The translations under genes were made by a program, and so were the position numbers. Shown here in pieces: positions 1 to 10,702 of a stretch of DNA of 64,000 nt. The stretch is from contig RPFO01000022.1 in NCBI GenBank assembly GCA_009746045.1, positions 4,320,202 to 4,384,201 of the forward strand. Direction: 5' to 3'. Each line of letters starts with the position of its first letter. The stretch's first letter is position 1. This DNA comes from Mesostigma viride (Eukaryota; Streptophyta; Mesostigmatophyceae; Mesostigmatales; Mesostigmataceae). The notes beneath the pieces are model-generated. The model saw nothing but the letters and a program-made list of their open reading frames with translations, was not told the DNA's origin and ran no database searches.

Positions 1-112
1 GATGGTTGAGGGGATTTGAGCTTGGATGGCACATGGAGAGTGACTTCTGTGTTGTACCCTCGACATATGGAGTGGTTCACCTAGGGCTTGATTCCTGGTA
101 TGATTAAGACAC

Positions 113-802
113 GTGGTTCATGTCCTGCATGCACGTCTGTATGAGATTGGCTCTCCTTTTGTGGGCCACCTGTTGCACAGGATGTTTGCCTTGACTCCAG
201 GACCTGAGATTGACATGAGACCTGCAGAGGTGCAGGATATGTTGACCACCTTGCCTGAGGCTTTGAAAGGAGCCTTCATGCAGTTCAAGCCAGTGAGCAT
301 GGGTGAGGCCTCCTACATGGAGTTGTTGGAGTTTTCAGTTCAGCAGGGAGACTTTGACTTGGTTTCTTCTTCTTCCAGCTCGGTCAAGGGGTGCTTCCCT
401 TTGGAGACATCCAACCTTTTCTGCAGCCCAGGGTTGCCTAAGTACACCATGGAGCTCAAGGTTCGTCTGACCCCATTGAGGGTGTTGGTGCCTTTGATAG
501 GTGCTAAGTGGTCAGTGGTCAAGACCTTTCTCCAGTTCTGGTGGGCGTACAGGTCATGGGTGAGCAGGCACAAGACGTCTTCTACTTGGGTGATGGATCC
601 TGAGAGCCAGTCTGTGGTGCTTCTCTCCTACCCAGGGACATGCCTGCGTTATGTTGCCCAGATGGCGGCAGGGGCTGCTGAGACGTGCATGGTGCTGCAG
701 GTCAGCAGGAACTGGCCAGACTTGGTTCACATGGTGGAGCAGTTTCCCTTGTTTGGGACCAAGGGCAAGGATGGCGTGAATGGGGATTGGTATAGCCTGT
801 GA
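113..802 (+). CDS. Unrecognised 229-residue frame in the 3' part of the outer LTR element
   Basis: An open frame of 229 codons in the direction of the LTR element whose 3' LTR is at 8968-9746. It may be the C-terminal part of that element's polyprotein or an extra 3' gene. The middle has a serine run (about residues 84-90), then a stretch rich in Val, Leu and Trp (about residues 115-150) ending in a basic patch. No catalytic motif of RT, integrase or protease was found, nor a signal peptide. It is followed by a purine-rich stretch (about 805-914) where copia-1 inserted. Being a real coding region is supported by length and position only; no function is proposed. Confidence 0.4.
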   Translation: MVHVLHARLYEIGSPFVGHLLHRMFALTPGPEIDMRPAEVQDMLTTLPEALKGAFMQFKPVSMGEASYMELLEFSVQQGDFDLVSSSSSSVKGCFPLETSNLFCSPGLPKYTMELKVRLTPLRVLVPLIGAKWSVVKTFLQFWWAYRSWVSRHKTSSTWVMDPESQSVVLLSYPGTCLRYVAQMAAGAAETCMVLQVSRNWPDLVHMVEQFPLFGTKGKDGVNGDWYSL

Positions 803-914
803 AGAACAGAGCTGAGAAGGAAGAGGATGGGGAAGGATGGGGGAAGAGCATGGAAGGTGCTTTGGATTGTGGTGTGAGGGGGGGATTCCAGGATGGATGA
901 TGGGGGGGGGGGGC

Positions 915-1436
915 AGTTATTCTAGGGCTTCAGGCCTAGACTATCAGTACACGTGGCGTGGTCCCCGTCTCCCAAGTGGGATACGGATATGGACGGTAGT
1001 GTAGTACACTGGACATATCTCTACTAGGATTTAGATCCGCACGTGCCATGCTGGGCACGTGGGTGCTAGATATTAGCACTGAGATATGCAGTGTACACGC
1101 ACGTGGGTATTCACGTGGTAGGGTTTATGAGCTGTGATGCAGACCACAAGGTGGTTGCAGTGCTAGTCCTGTACGGAGGTCCTAGGGGAGGTCCAGGATC
1201 CTCCACGTAGTGCTGTTAGGCAGTCGGTGCCTGTGGGCATCGTATCAGTCCTAGCTGGAGTAGATCTAGCTGGACGGAGCCAGCATCTCATTGGTTAGCA
1301 CTAGTGCAGGATAGCTAGGTTACCCTAACCTACGTGCCCATGCAATCCAGCTTGGCAAGCTTGCATGGGTTGATATTATGCCAGCCATTGCATAATCCAA
1401 CACACGTTCGCATCCATTTGCACGAGTGCATTAACT
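915..1436 (+). repeat. 5' LTR of copia-1
   Basis: 522 bp, termini AGTTA and TAACT, 99.8 percent identical by eye to 8158-8679. It holds five CACGTG palindromes between 950 and 1117. Confidence 0.95.
950..1117 (+). promoter_or_regulatory. Cluster of five CACGTG (G-box) palindromes in the copia-1 LTR
   Basis: CACGTG occurs five times in 168 bp, starting at 950 and ending at 1117; by chance one is expected in about 4 kb. In plants and algae this is the G-box bound by bZIP and bHLH factors, so the LTR may be driven by such factors. The sites are seen directly; binding is inference. The 3' LTR has the same cluster. Confidence 0.5.
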
Positions 1437-1480
1437 TGCATTTATAAAACTCTCACAGTTTTCATCTCTATCATTCCAAA

Positions 1481-4160
1481 ATGTCGAACGTTTCTGATCG
1501 TGAGGGCTCTTCGGAGTCAAGCCTGTCCCCATCGTCCGAAGATTTGGACTACCGGGCGGCAGTGCGGGGCCGGCAGGGGAGGGATGATCACGCTGGCAGC
1601 GATGCCGGCAGTGGTCGCTCGTCTTCGGACGAGGACCCGCGGTTCCTGGATCAGTTGGCGGCAAGGCCGCCGCTATACAATGTATGGCGTCCCAACGCAC
1701 CACCGGCGGAGGGGCAGCCCACGGCACCCGAGCTGGTTACGGGGCCGGGGAGGGTGGTGCCGGTACTGGGGGACATCCCGTCAGATGGCTACGACGAGGA
1801 CGAGGACCTCGTGGACCTCGAGCTGCCGGAGGACAGGGAGAAACGCGAGGAGCTGCTCCGCCGAGAGGCAGAGCGCATTGGGCAGGAGGCCCAGCTCCGC
1901 AAGGAGCTGGAGCAGCAGCGCGAGCTGGAGGCTCAGCGCGAGGCTCAGCTGCGGGCGGAGACGGAGATTGACAGAATAGCCCGGGAGCTCGCGGAGCGGC
2001 AGCTGGAGAGGGATCGAGTGGCGAGGGCGGGTCTGCGCGCGGGGCCGACAGGCGCGCGAGAGGCGCCCCCGTACGTTCTTCGCAAGAAGAACGAGCTTTA
2101 CACCTTTGCGCACAGGCGCACAGCGCGCTCCTTTAGGCGCATGGCGGGCGATGTGCTGCAGGAGACAGACTCGTCGGTGGAAATGCAGCCCGGAGCGCGG
2201 GGAGAGGAGCTGGTTTTGATGGACCCGGCCATGGTGGAGGCAGAGCGTCTGGCCAAGATAGAGTACGCCAGGCACTGCCAGCGGAAGGCCAAGAGGGCAA
2301 TGGTGCGGTCCATGGCGGAGAACAGTCTGGCTAGGGAGCGCGCAGCCAGGGAGGCGCAGCATCGGGAGATGAAGCGACTCCGTGCGAAGGCGCACGACGC
2401 AGCGGAGAAGACCCGGCGTCACCAGGCGAGGCTAGACGCAGCCATGAAGAGGTCGGAGGCGACACTGGCAACGATGGTGGGCCCGGCGAGGAGGGAGCAG
2501 GAGGCCCGGCTGGCAAGGAAGAGCAGGCGGAATGCACGTGCCTTAGACAGGCGCATGCGCAAGGAGGAGCGGGCTCTGCGCAGGTATCAGGAGGCGGCCA
2601 GGACCTGGGCTCTGCAGGGAGAATTCGGAGACGCAATCCGATTTGAGCGTGGTCTGGCGCCACATGAGCCGCTGCCGGAGGACGCGGTATTGGACTTTAT
2701 GCGCACCCCACAGCCAGCGAGGGCCCAGCGAGGAACGGCCTTGTTAAACGCGCGTGAGCGTGTTCGTACTGGCGCAGACACACCCCACCCCCCACCCCCC
2801 ACACCCAAACACACCATGCAGACCGACACGGACCTGGAGCTGGACCGCATAGCTGCACTACTCCACCAGGAGCTGGATGCAGCGGAGTCCAACCCGACCA
2901 AGCGGGCGCGGGCAGCAGAGGCAGTAGAGCAACTGCTGAGGGCCGCCAAGCGGGTCCGCCAAGGAAAGTGGCAGGAGGGGTGTGGACCATCGTCTACATC
3001 CCAGCGGTCGCATCCAGAGGAGGATGGTGACGAGGGGAAGGACGGGGGAGCACCAGGGGGAGGGGCACCAGCAAGCACCGGGGGTAGGGCGGGCGGCAGC
3101 AACGCTGGAGCGACAACCCAGCAGCAGCAGCAGCCACAGCCTCAACAACAGCATCAACAGCAGCAGCAGCAGCAGCAGCAGCGGCAGCAACAGCAACAGC
3201 AACCGCAGCAGCAGCAGCAGCAGCAGCAACCTCAACCACAAGCGACTGTCGCTGTAACACAGCGACCCAGGTTTGATGCATCCCGTAGGGAAGATAGGAT
3301 TACCTTCCCAGGTCTAGCTGAGGGATTTGTGCAGGAGGATGCACTTGAGTTTCTTTTCAAGATAGAACACTCATGGTCCCATGATAATATCCGTGATTGG
3401 TTTCCTGCTCTTAGGGTGTCTAACACGATCCACCAATCTGCACCTAGCATAAAACAAATGGTGCAGATGTATGAGAGGAGGGCAGCACGCCTGGGGCAGA
3501 TGAGGTGCAAATCTTCACAGAATTCATAGCAGACCTAAAAGGGCTGTTGACCAAGGGGGAACACCTGCAGGCTCTCAAGGGGTTCACATGGTTGGCTTCA
3601 TACAAAGTCAACAAGTCTGACTACGTACGGACAACAAACAGTATGTCCTGTACATAGACAGGGACGAGGAGTTGAAGAAGCTCAACTCTAAGTACCTGAT
3701 CCATCAGTGGCTCACCAAAGCTGAGTTAGACAAGAACACCAATGCAGTTCTGCTGGCTGGCCTTAAAGACAAGTGGGATGATTTTAGGGGGGCCATGTTG
3801 TTCATTCAGCAGAGCCTAGAACCCTTCTCCACTGTCAAGGAACCCAAGGTTAACAAAGTCCAAGGGGGGGGTAGTCAGGACGGTGCAGGCCTAGCAGGAA
3901 GAAGCTCATCAAGGAGGTGGTAGCTCAGGTCAAGGCGGTGTTCAAGGGTCCCCAGCAAGGTAAGAAGGCAGGGGGGTCATCCAAGCAGCAGGGAAATCAG
4001 ACAAGGGGGGAAAGGGGAACCCAGGCAGTAAGGCAGGGCCCTCTCAGGGGCCTAGTCAAAAAGGTAAGCCTCACGACTCCACCCTGTACTGCACCAGGTG
4101 CTCATGCAAGGGGCATGAGAGGGATGATTGCTGGAAGGGCAAACCCGAACTTGGATCTGA
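1481..4160 (+). CDS. gag: copia-1 gag region
   Basis: The coding region starts at the ATG at 1481, 44 bp inside the 5' LTR. The N-terminal third is acidic, then comes a long charged stretch rich in Arg, Glu, Ala and Gln (about residues 110-380) that should form a coiled coil. A polyglutamine tract encoded by CAG/CAA repeats lies near 3118-3240. After it comes the capsid-like part, which resembles the same part of copia-3 gag (shared pattern DWFPAL / NWFGAL, then a SIKQMVQMY-like helix). A Cys/His stretch near 4080-4140 may be the zinc-knuckle position. Product would form the virus-like particle. This gag is longer than the 300-450 residues usual in Ty1/copia. Not whole. Confidence 0.75.
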
Positions 4161-4161
4161 T

Positions 4162-7100
4162 GTGGATGTGTGCCCAGGTTGCTGGGAGCCCCGCCACCCG
4201 TTACCTGCAGGGGGACGCTGCAACAAGCCCAGGAAGGGAGCCTCGACGGGGCGCACCCCAAAACAAGCCAGCACTCAGGACGACTGTAAGTCTCCTGTAC
4301 CCTGGTTTCTTAATGGCCGTGTACCCTCTATTTGCTCTGTATTGCCTGACAGTGAGGACGTGGATTGGGACCTGGCTTATGACATGACGTTAGCACAGGT
4401 GGCCCAAGATCCCACTATAGCCTCCTTAGATGCAGCAGCAGATAAGGTTATATCCTATGCCAGGTTAGCCCAGCAGCTACACAAGGCAATGGGGCATGAG
4501 GCAGTGGCAGAAAGGCTGGCCAATAAAATTGATGGCCGTGACCTGGAACAGATGTGCAGGCATGTCAGGAAGCACTGTGAAGCGTGCCAACTGCATGCAC
4601 CTAAACCCAAGAGATGGCATGTGGCCACCCCACCACTGGCTAGAGGAAAGCTAGTAGGGGATGTGATACACCTGGTGAAGGACACGGTGTATTACTTGGT
4701 CCTAAAAGATGCCTGGTCTAGGTTTGTGGTGATAGAACCCTTGCCAGGCATGGCCAATGAACAACTGCACAGAGCCCTGCTGATTGCACTAGCACGGTAT
4801 CATCCTCAGGAAAAACTAATGCTGGATCAGCAGTTCACGTGGATACAAGATTATCCTGATCTGCCCAAGATAGACATTGCTGGGGCTCAAGATCATGAAC
4901 GCCAGGGGATGATTGAACGTACCATGCGTGCTATCAGGGACCTCATAAAGAAAAATGAGTCCAGGACAGCAGAGTCTGGGAGCTATGCTGATAGGACAGC
5001 GTGGGCAGCTGAGGTGTGCAGAACTCTGAACACCAAGCCCCTCATGTCTTCTCCTTTTGGTGAAATCACATCAATTGGCCTGCAATCAGGTAGCTACTCT
5101 CAGGAGGTACTAGACCACTACAACACGCAAAGGCAACACTTGGCCAAGTTGCTGGCAAAAAAGGATAAAAGTAATGCCAGGCCTGTGTTTGAAGTGGGGG
5201 ATCAGGTACTCTACTATAGGGAGGGGAAGGGAACAAAGCCCACTCTGGTAGATGGCATGGTCCAGCTGAAATCATCAGGTTGTCAGAAACAGGTGACACG
5301 GTGACTATTCAGCATCACAGAGAGCGAATGGTTGGCAAGCATAGACTGAAGCTTTATTACCCTCCTTTGGCAGACGTGTCAGGGGTAGAATTCTTGGACA
5401 TGGATTCAGAGCCTCAGTCTGGTGGGTTGGTCTCACCCAGTGAACTGGCCAGGGACATAGCTGATGCAAGCAACACAACCATAGACGCTCCTGTGTTCCT
5501 CAGTGGTGCAGCCCCACCACAGCCCAATGGTCCACTGGGCAGGAGGAACGTGCACTGGATGAGCAGCAGGTCGCTCCTCCCTCATCTCAGGAACAGCCAC
5601 ACGAAGCAGCAGATCCTGTTGTCCCCAGGAATAAATTTGCTGAGGCTCTAAAAGCTCTACATAGAGCACACACTGCCAAGGCACAAATGGCAGCAGGTGC
5701 AGCACAAGTCAATGCTGTGGGTGAATCTAACCAGGATCCCAGTATTCTGGCAGTAGACACACAGGCACAGGTGAGCATCATCAGTGCACAAGCTGTATCT
5801 GGCCTAAGTCTGCAACGCTCGCCCTGGGCTAGAGTGTCAGATTTTTCAGGCAAAACAAAAATGGCAGTCAAAGGCCAAGTGCTAATTCCCATTCTGGGTG
5901 TGCCCACTCCCTTCCAGGTAGTAGAGGGCTACAAGGGGAATGCACTGCTGGGGGAACCATTTGTCTCATACCCTGGAGTAGTCATCTCAGCTGGGAGGTT
6001 GAGTGTGACTGGGGTGGGGCAGGTCACCCTGGACCATTTTAAAATTCCTTTAACACAGATCAGTGATGGCCTGGAAGCAGCCATCAATGCTGTCAACATA
6101 AAATACCTCCCAGGTCAGGAACCCTGTGTTGATTCCCTCATTCATTCTCAGAAGCTACACCCCTCTGCGTTTGGGCTTGGTAGATGGGACATAGCGTCCA
6201 TGTCTCCCTTGTCCTATGATGATGTGGTCAAAGACTGTCAAACGCAGATTGGTTTTCTGAAATGGATGGAAGCCTTTAACAGGGCTAGAGAGGAATGGGT
6301 TTGTCCTGATCCACGTAGCAAGTCCCAGGTACCACCTGTAACACCGATTGAGGCACTGCCACAAGGGGCCAGAAAGCTCAGACTGAAGTTTGTCTGCAAG
6401 CATAAACCCCAGGCAGATGGGACACCTCCCATTTTTCATGCCAGACCTTGTGTCACGGAGTTCAGGGGCTCCACTGAGCTAACAGAGGCTGAACTGTATA
6501 CCCCTGGTATTCAGCAGACGTCTCTTAAGGTCCTGTTGGCCACTTTCCTTCACCATCTGAATGCTGGTAAGGACTACGTGTGTAAAGCCACTGACATTAA
6601 ACGAGCCTTCCTTAAAGGCAACCCTGACATAGCCCAAAAGGTGTGGAGGGGTCAAGTCTATGTGGTAAACACTCCCAAAGTCTGGTCTGGGGACATCAAG
6701 GAACCTCATCTAAGGCCTAACTTGGGGGTAGAAGGGCTTCAGTCAGCACCTAAAATTTTTAGGCTGTCTGCCCAAGAGGTCTTCCTGAAGCTGGGGGCCC
6801 AGTATGATGATATTGACCCTTGTTTCTTCACCATCCCTCATCCTGCTGGTATGATGATGTTTGTGTGGCATGGGGATGATCAGCTCATTACTGGTCCCAG
6901 GGCAGCTGTGGAGGATTTCATTGCTCAAGTGTCTGCTAGCTTTGAATTAGGCAAGCAGCTGGAGCTGGGGAAAGATCCTGTCAAGTTCTGTGGCATCATT
7001 CTGAACCTGTTTAAGGAGCAGAAGGAGTGGGTGTGTTCTCTCAAAGCATCCCCTGAGTATGTCATGTCTTGCAAGATGTTCTTCCCTCTGACATCACTCC

Positions 7101-7781
7101 TGATCTCTGTCCCACTATTAGGGGTAAGCTAGGTTGGCTGTGTGCCACTTGTGCTCCTCATCTGGCCGTGGTCAGCAGAGTGGATGATGATGTCCTCATG
7201 GAGGTAGGGTCTAGGGCTATTAAACAGGTGTTGCATGATGGCCCTCCCCTTATTCTTCATGCCTTGGATCTGTTCCAACCCATCACATCACATGCATGAT
7301 GGACAGTTCCATGGAGTCACGGGTAGTCACTAAGGTACAAGCCAGAGAGGCAGGTCTCTTTATGTTGTCTAACCCCACTGGCAAGCAGTCTTTGGTTTCC
7401 TGGTTCAGCAGACTCCACAAGCGCAAGGCAGTCAGCAGCAATGTAGCTGAATGCCGTGCTGTGGTATCTGCTGTGTTACATGCCAGGTACTTGAACCATC
7501 TGCTGGTGTGGTTGCAGCATCAGGCTGGTAGTTATGCTGGTGTCAAATCCCATCTGCTGACTGACAGTCAATCCCTTCTCTCTTTCCTGGACAACCCCTT
7601 GGCTGTGCACACCGATTTGGACTGGATTGTCCTCAAGCAGGAGTGTACCTATCTGGAGTCCAAGACTCACATCCGAGACCCTGACAATGCAGCAGACGCA
7701 CTCACAAAAGTGCCACAGGCTGCAGGGCCTCAGTACAGAGTCCTATACACGCTGATGAACCCATACAATGGCAGAGGGTGA
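4162..7781 (+). CDS. pol: copia-1 pol region: integrase, protease-like, RT, RNase H
   Basis: Parts in order. Integrase, about 4430-5340: a zinc-binding H...HCEAC stretch, the first catalytic Asp in VVGDVIHLV, and a C-terminal GDQVLYY region. Protease-like domain, about 5740-6060: motif VDTQAQVSII, then GNALLGEPFV. RT, about 6380-7100: LRLKFVCKHK, ATDIKRAFLKG, and the catalytic box HGDDQLI. RNase H, about 7296-7781: MDSSMESR, SSNVAECRAV, TDSQSLLSFL. These make and integrate the DNA copy. The same order is seen in copia-2 and copia-3. The region is broken in a few places and is treated as a fossil although it is young. Confidence 0.9.
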
Positions 7782-8157
7782 AGTGCCTCAGCCTAGGGCT
7801 ATTAGCACCAGATAGGAGGGTGGTCATGGGGTGGCAGGGTCTGAAGTGTCCCACCCGTAAGACTCTCTTTGCGTCATTAAAGCTTGAGGTCAGAAGGGTC
7901 CTCCTTTATTGATGGCTTGTTCTTTGTCAATAAAACGTGTGGTCATATTTTTCTGGCAATGGTTTTTCCCAACACAGGCACCCAACCAGTGGGGATGTTG
8001 TATCCAACACGGAGGAGCTATGGGCGCTTTTATAAATGCATCTCTTTCAGTGTCCTGGTTGTCCCTGTGGGGAACCTTGCTTATCAGTAGTGGTTGGCAT
8101 ATGAGTGGGTCGTGGGAAGAGTCTTCCCCTCACTTCCCAAAGAAAAGTAATAATGGG

Positions 8158-8679
8158 AGTTATTCTAGGGCTTCAGGCCTAGACTATCAGTACACGTGGC
8201 GTGGTCCCCGTCTCCCAAGTGGGATACGGATATGGACGGTAGTGTAGTACACTGGACATATCTCTACTAGGATTTAGATCCGCACGTGCCATGATGGGCA
8301 CGTGGGTGCTAGATATTAGCACTGAGATATGCAGTGTACACGCACGTGGGTATTCACGTGGTAGGGTTTATGAGCTGTGATGCAGACCACAAGGTGGTTG
8401 CAGTGCTAGTCCTGTACGGAGGTCCTAGGGGAGGTCCAGGATCCTCCACGTAGTGCTGTTAGGCAGTCGGTGCCTGTGGGCATCGTATCAGTCCTAGCTG
8501 GAGTAGATCTAGCTGGACGGAGCCAGCATCTCATTGGTTAGCACTAGTGCAGGATAGCTAGGTTACCCTAACCTACGTGCCCATGCAATCCAGCTTGGCA
8601 AGCTTGCATGGGTTGATATTATGCCAGCCATTGCATAATCCAACACACGTTCGCATCCATTTGCACGAGTGCATTAACT
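8158..8679 (+). repeat. 3' LTR of copia-1
   Basis: 522-bp copy of 915-1436 with one difference (C/A in the ATGMTGGGCAC stretch). Followed by target duplication GGGGC. Confidence 0.95.
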
Positions 8680-8967
8680 GGGGCTCCAGTCCAGTTCTGA
8701 TGTTCCAGTCCAGAGTTCCAGGTTCCAGGATGCTGAATGGAAGACCTTGTATTTTGAGATGTGTTTATCTGGATTTATAGTAGATAAGGTAGTGACTTGT
8801 CTGCTGTAGAGACCTGTGACTAGATGTTTATGAGATAGGAGGCCCTGTTTCCAGGGATGTAAAAACCCATCTGCTTTTCCCAAGAGATGGTGGATTTCTG
8901 TTCAATGTTCCTCTGCCTTCAAGAGTTGGCTATTGGACCTGGGAGGTCCAGTTTTGAGGGGGAGATA

Positions 8968-9746
8968 TGTAACAAGCAAAAATGACTTTGTTGTTACATC
9001 CTTTGTTTTGTGAATGTTTGGCTTTTATTCGAGGACTTTTGGATCAGTATTGAGAAAGTTATGAGGTTTCTAAGACGATGGTACTTGGAGCTGATACTTT
9101 GTCAACCAACTGATAGGAACCCTCATTGGTCGTGGCCTGATCCACGTAGGGTTGTAGTTTGTTGGTTGGTACTACTGATAGGAGCCCTCATTGGTCGTGG
9201 CCTGATCCACGTGGGGTTGTAGTTTGTTAGTTGGTACTATTGAGTCTTAAATGCTCCTTTGGGACTTCAGTGCTTACGACAGATTTAGGATCTCATGGAA
9301 AGATTCTGCCAGGCTGTGTGTGGTGTTGTTCTGTTTTGTGTGACTAGGATGGATACGAAGATCTTGTATAGAATTCCATGATTCTGATTGGTTCTCTTCA
9401 GGCTAAGGTTGGAGCAAGTTCGACAAGCACGTCGATATCAAGGACGTGGGGTCGCCATTGTTGGGACGTTGGTTTTGATTCACCATGGTATAATAAAGCT
9501 TGTCTTTGTTGTCCATTCATAAGAGCCCCTTGGCTATAGACGTCCTTCAGTTCCACAGAGGTCGTCTATACACGAGCTTGTCTTTGTGTCTACAAGGGGT
9601 TGTGATTCCCTAAATCACGTGCTGTGGAATTTCCATCTCAACGTTGCTCGGATACTTGAAGTTCTGCGACTCAGGAAAGCAACCCAGGTAAAAGATCTTT
9701 CATATTGGACTGTGGATGATGTTGATGATCATTTTTAGTCGTTACA
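8968..9746 (+). repeat. 3' LTR of the outer (Gypsy-like) element
   Basis: 779 bp with TGTAAC...GTTACA inverted ends, directly after a polypurine tract. An AATAAA polyadenylation-like signal lies near 9490. Sequence right of 9746 matches the interior of the TTAA element at 27570-27926, so the LTR end is also an insertion boundary. Confidence 0.65.
9111..9240 (+). repeat. 65-bp tandem duplication inside the 3' LTR
   Basis: Two adjacent copies starting at 9111 and 9176 share the core CCTCATTGGTCGTGGCCTGA with only a few differences. It could be a duplicated promoter/enhancer block of the LTR, as is common in LTRs; that role is inference. Confidence 0.7.
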
Positions 9747-10104
9747 GGACGCCCCGCCTAAAAAAGCGTATTTTTGGCCCAAAAATTAATAACTCAAAGG
9801 GATGTGCTGATTTTGTTGATCCAATTAGGTAGAAACCATGTCCCATGACATTTTTATATGGGTATTACTTTTTTCATGCAACTGGTTCTCCCACTGTTCT
9901 GGGCAAGCTGTGCCCCGGACAGCGTTTTTTTCTATTTTTAGCTCATAGCCGGTGTATGGCTGGGGGTAGTACCCCCAACAAGTGGTGGTATGCATGCCCA
10001 AACATCATGTTTATGGTCCCCAAACATCATTCAGTGGTTGTCAGTTGCATTTCTGTAGTTATTAGGGGGGGTAAGTTTTGATATATTTCTATGGGACCCT
10101 CCCC
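9747..10104. mobile_element. Right end of a TTAA-type DNA transposon, related to 27570-27926
   Basis: Ends GGGACCCTCCCC followed by TTAA (10105-10108). The stretch shares AATTAATAACT, CCAATTAGGTAG and TTTATATGGG blocks in the same order as the right arm of the element at 22585-27926, whose end is GACCCTCACC then TTAA. Its left part is not in view because the LTR element ending at 9746 inserted into it. No coding sequence. Confidence 0.65.
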
Positions 10105-10111
10105 TTAATAG

Positions 10112-10702
10112 AATCGTGGTTCTCTGAACATAGTTTCTTTATAGTGAGATGGAAGGGTAGCCGCTATAGCTAGGTTATTGGGTTCACGTGACATACCTTT
10201 TGAGGCCGGTGCGGCCTGATCCGGATCAGTCGTGGCCAAAGCTTTGGCCAGTTTTTCTTGGCCAGGTGGCAGGAGCTACGTTGAGATATAAACCTGCCAC
10301 TGACTAGGTTTCTTGGCTCATGGCGTAGTGATTAACTAGATCTAGATTCTTTCTCTCACGCAATATGTGACCTAATAGCCCCGGCAGCCTTACGTAAGCT
10401 GCCGGCAATTAGAACGCCACATTGCGTCATTTGTTCAGACGCAACATTTGCGTGGCGAAAAAATGCCGTCCGGGCCAAGGCCGCATGGCACGCAAAAAAG
10501 GACAAAAACAAACCCACCTAGCTAAGGTCGGCCTCTTTTCTTTTCCCGCCCACCCTCCCTGCGTGTTTGGGGGTAAGGCTAGCCTTTGCCAAGCAATAAG
10601 TGTTCCCATGAGCATCGGCGGCCGGGATGTGGCCTGCCTTTTGTATGTGCTCCACTCATTGTTTTAATAAAGAGTCTGGTTACCCTGGAGTTCCACGGTT
10701 AA
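10112..10702 (+). mobile_element. Solo A-B unit of a split-direct-repeat (PAT/TOC-like) retroelement
   Basis: It begins AATCGTGGTTCTCTGAACAT, nearly the same as the start of the DIRS/PAT-like element at 59700. It ends CTCATTGTTTTAATAAAGAG..., matching the B repeat end of the element at 17681-19822. A C-rich stretch (CCCGCCCACCCTCCCTGCG, about 10544-10563) sits in the middle, where A2 and B2 meet in the complete relatives. About 590 bp, no coding capacity. It looks like the product of recombination between the two A repeats. The heptamer TTAATAG lies at both sides; whether this is a duplication or part of the element is unclear. Fossil, age unknown. Confidence 0.6.

Larger units (their letters stand above)
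915..8679 (+). mobile_element. Ty1/copia-type LTR retrotransposon (copia-1)
   Basis: Two 522-bp LTRs (915-1436 and 8158-8679) differ at one position by eye and are flanked by the 5-bp duplication GGGGC (910-914 and 8680-8684). Coding parts in order: a long gag with coiled-coil and polyglutamine regions, integrase, a protease-like domain, reverse transcriptase, RNase H. The LTRs end in AGTTA...TAACT rather than TG...CA. A polypurine tract AAAGAAAAGTAATAATGGG ends at 8157. The near-identical LTRs mean a very recent insertion. The coding region is broken in a few places. Protease-like after integrase is not the usual copia order. Confidence 0.95.
1..9746 (+). mobile_element. 3' part of an LTR retrotransposon, probably Gypsy-type, split by copia-1
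   Basis: The right end is clear: a polypurine tract, GAGGGGGAGA (about 8956-8965), followed by a 779-bp LTR that begins TGTAAC and ends GTTACA. The left part runs off the window. The stretch 1-914 plus 8685-8967 is what remains inside the window, because copia-1 occupies 915-8679 with a GGGGC duplication. The LTR lies within a TTAA-type DNA transposon whose right end continues at 9747. A Gypsy assignment is inferred from the polypurine-tract and LTR style only; no RT or integrase of this element is visible. Treated as a fossil of unknown completeness. Confidence 0.55.

Noticed and set aside
2094-3281. Minus-strand frames over the copia-1 gag, such as leucine-rich runs at 2858-3241
   Set aside because: They are the reverse reading of the CAG/CAA tract and the Arg/Glu-rich gag region.
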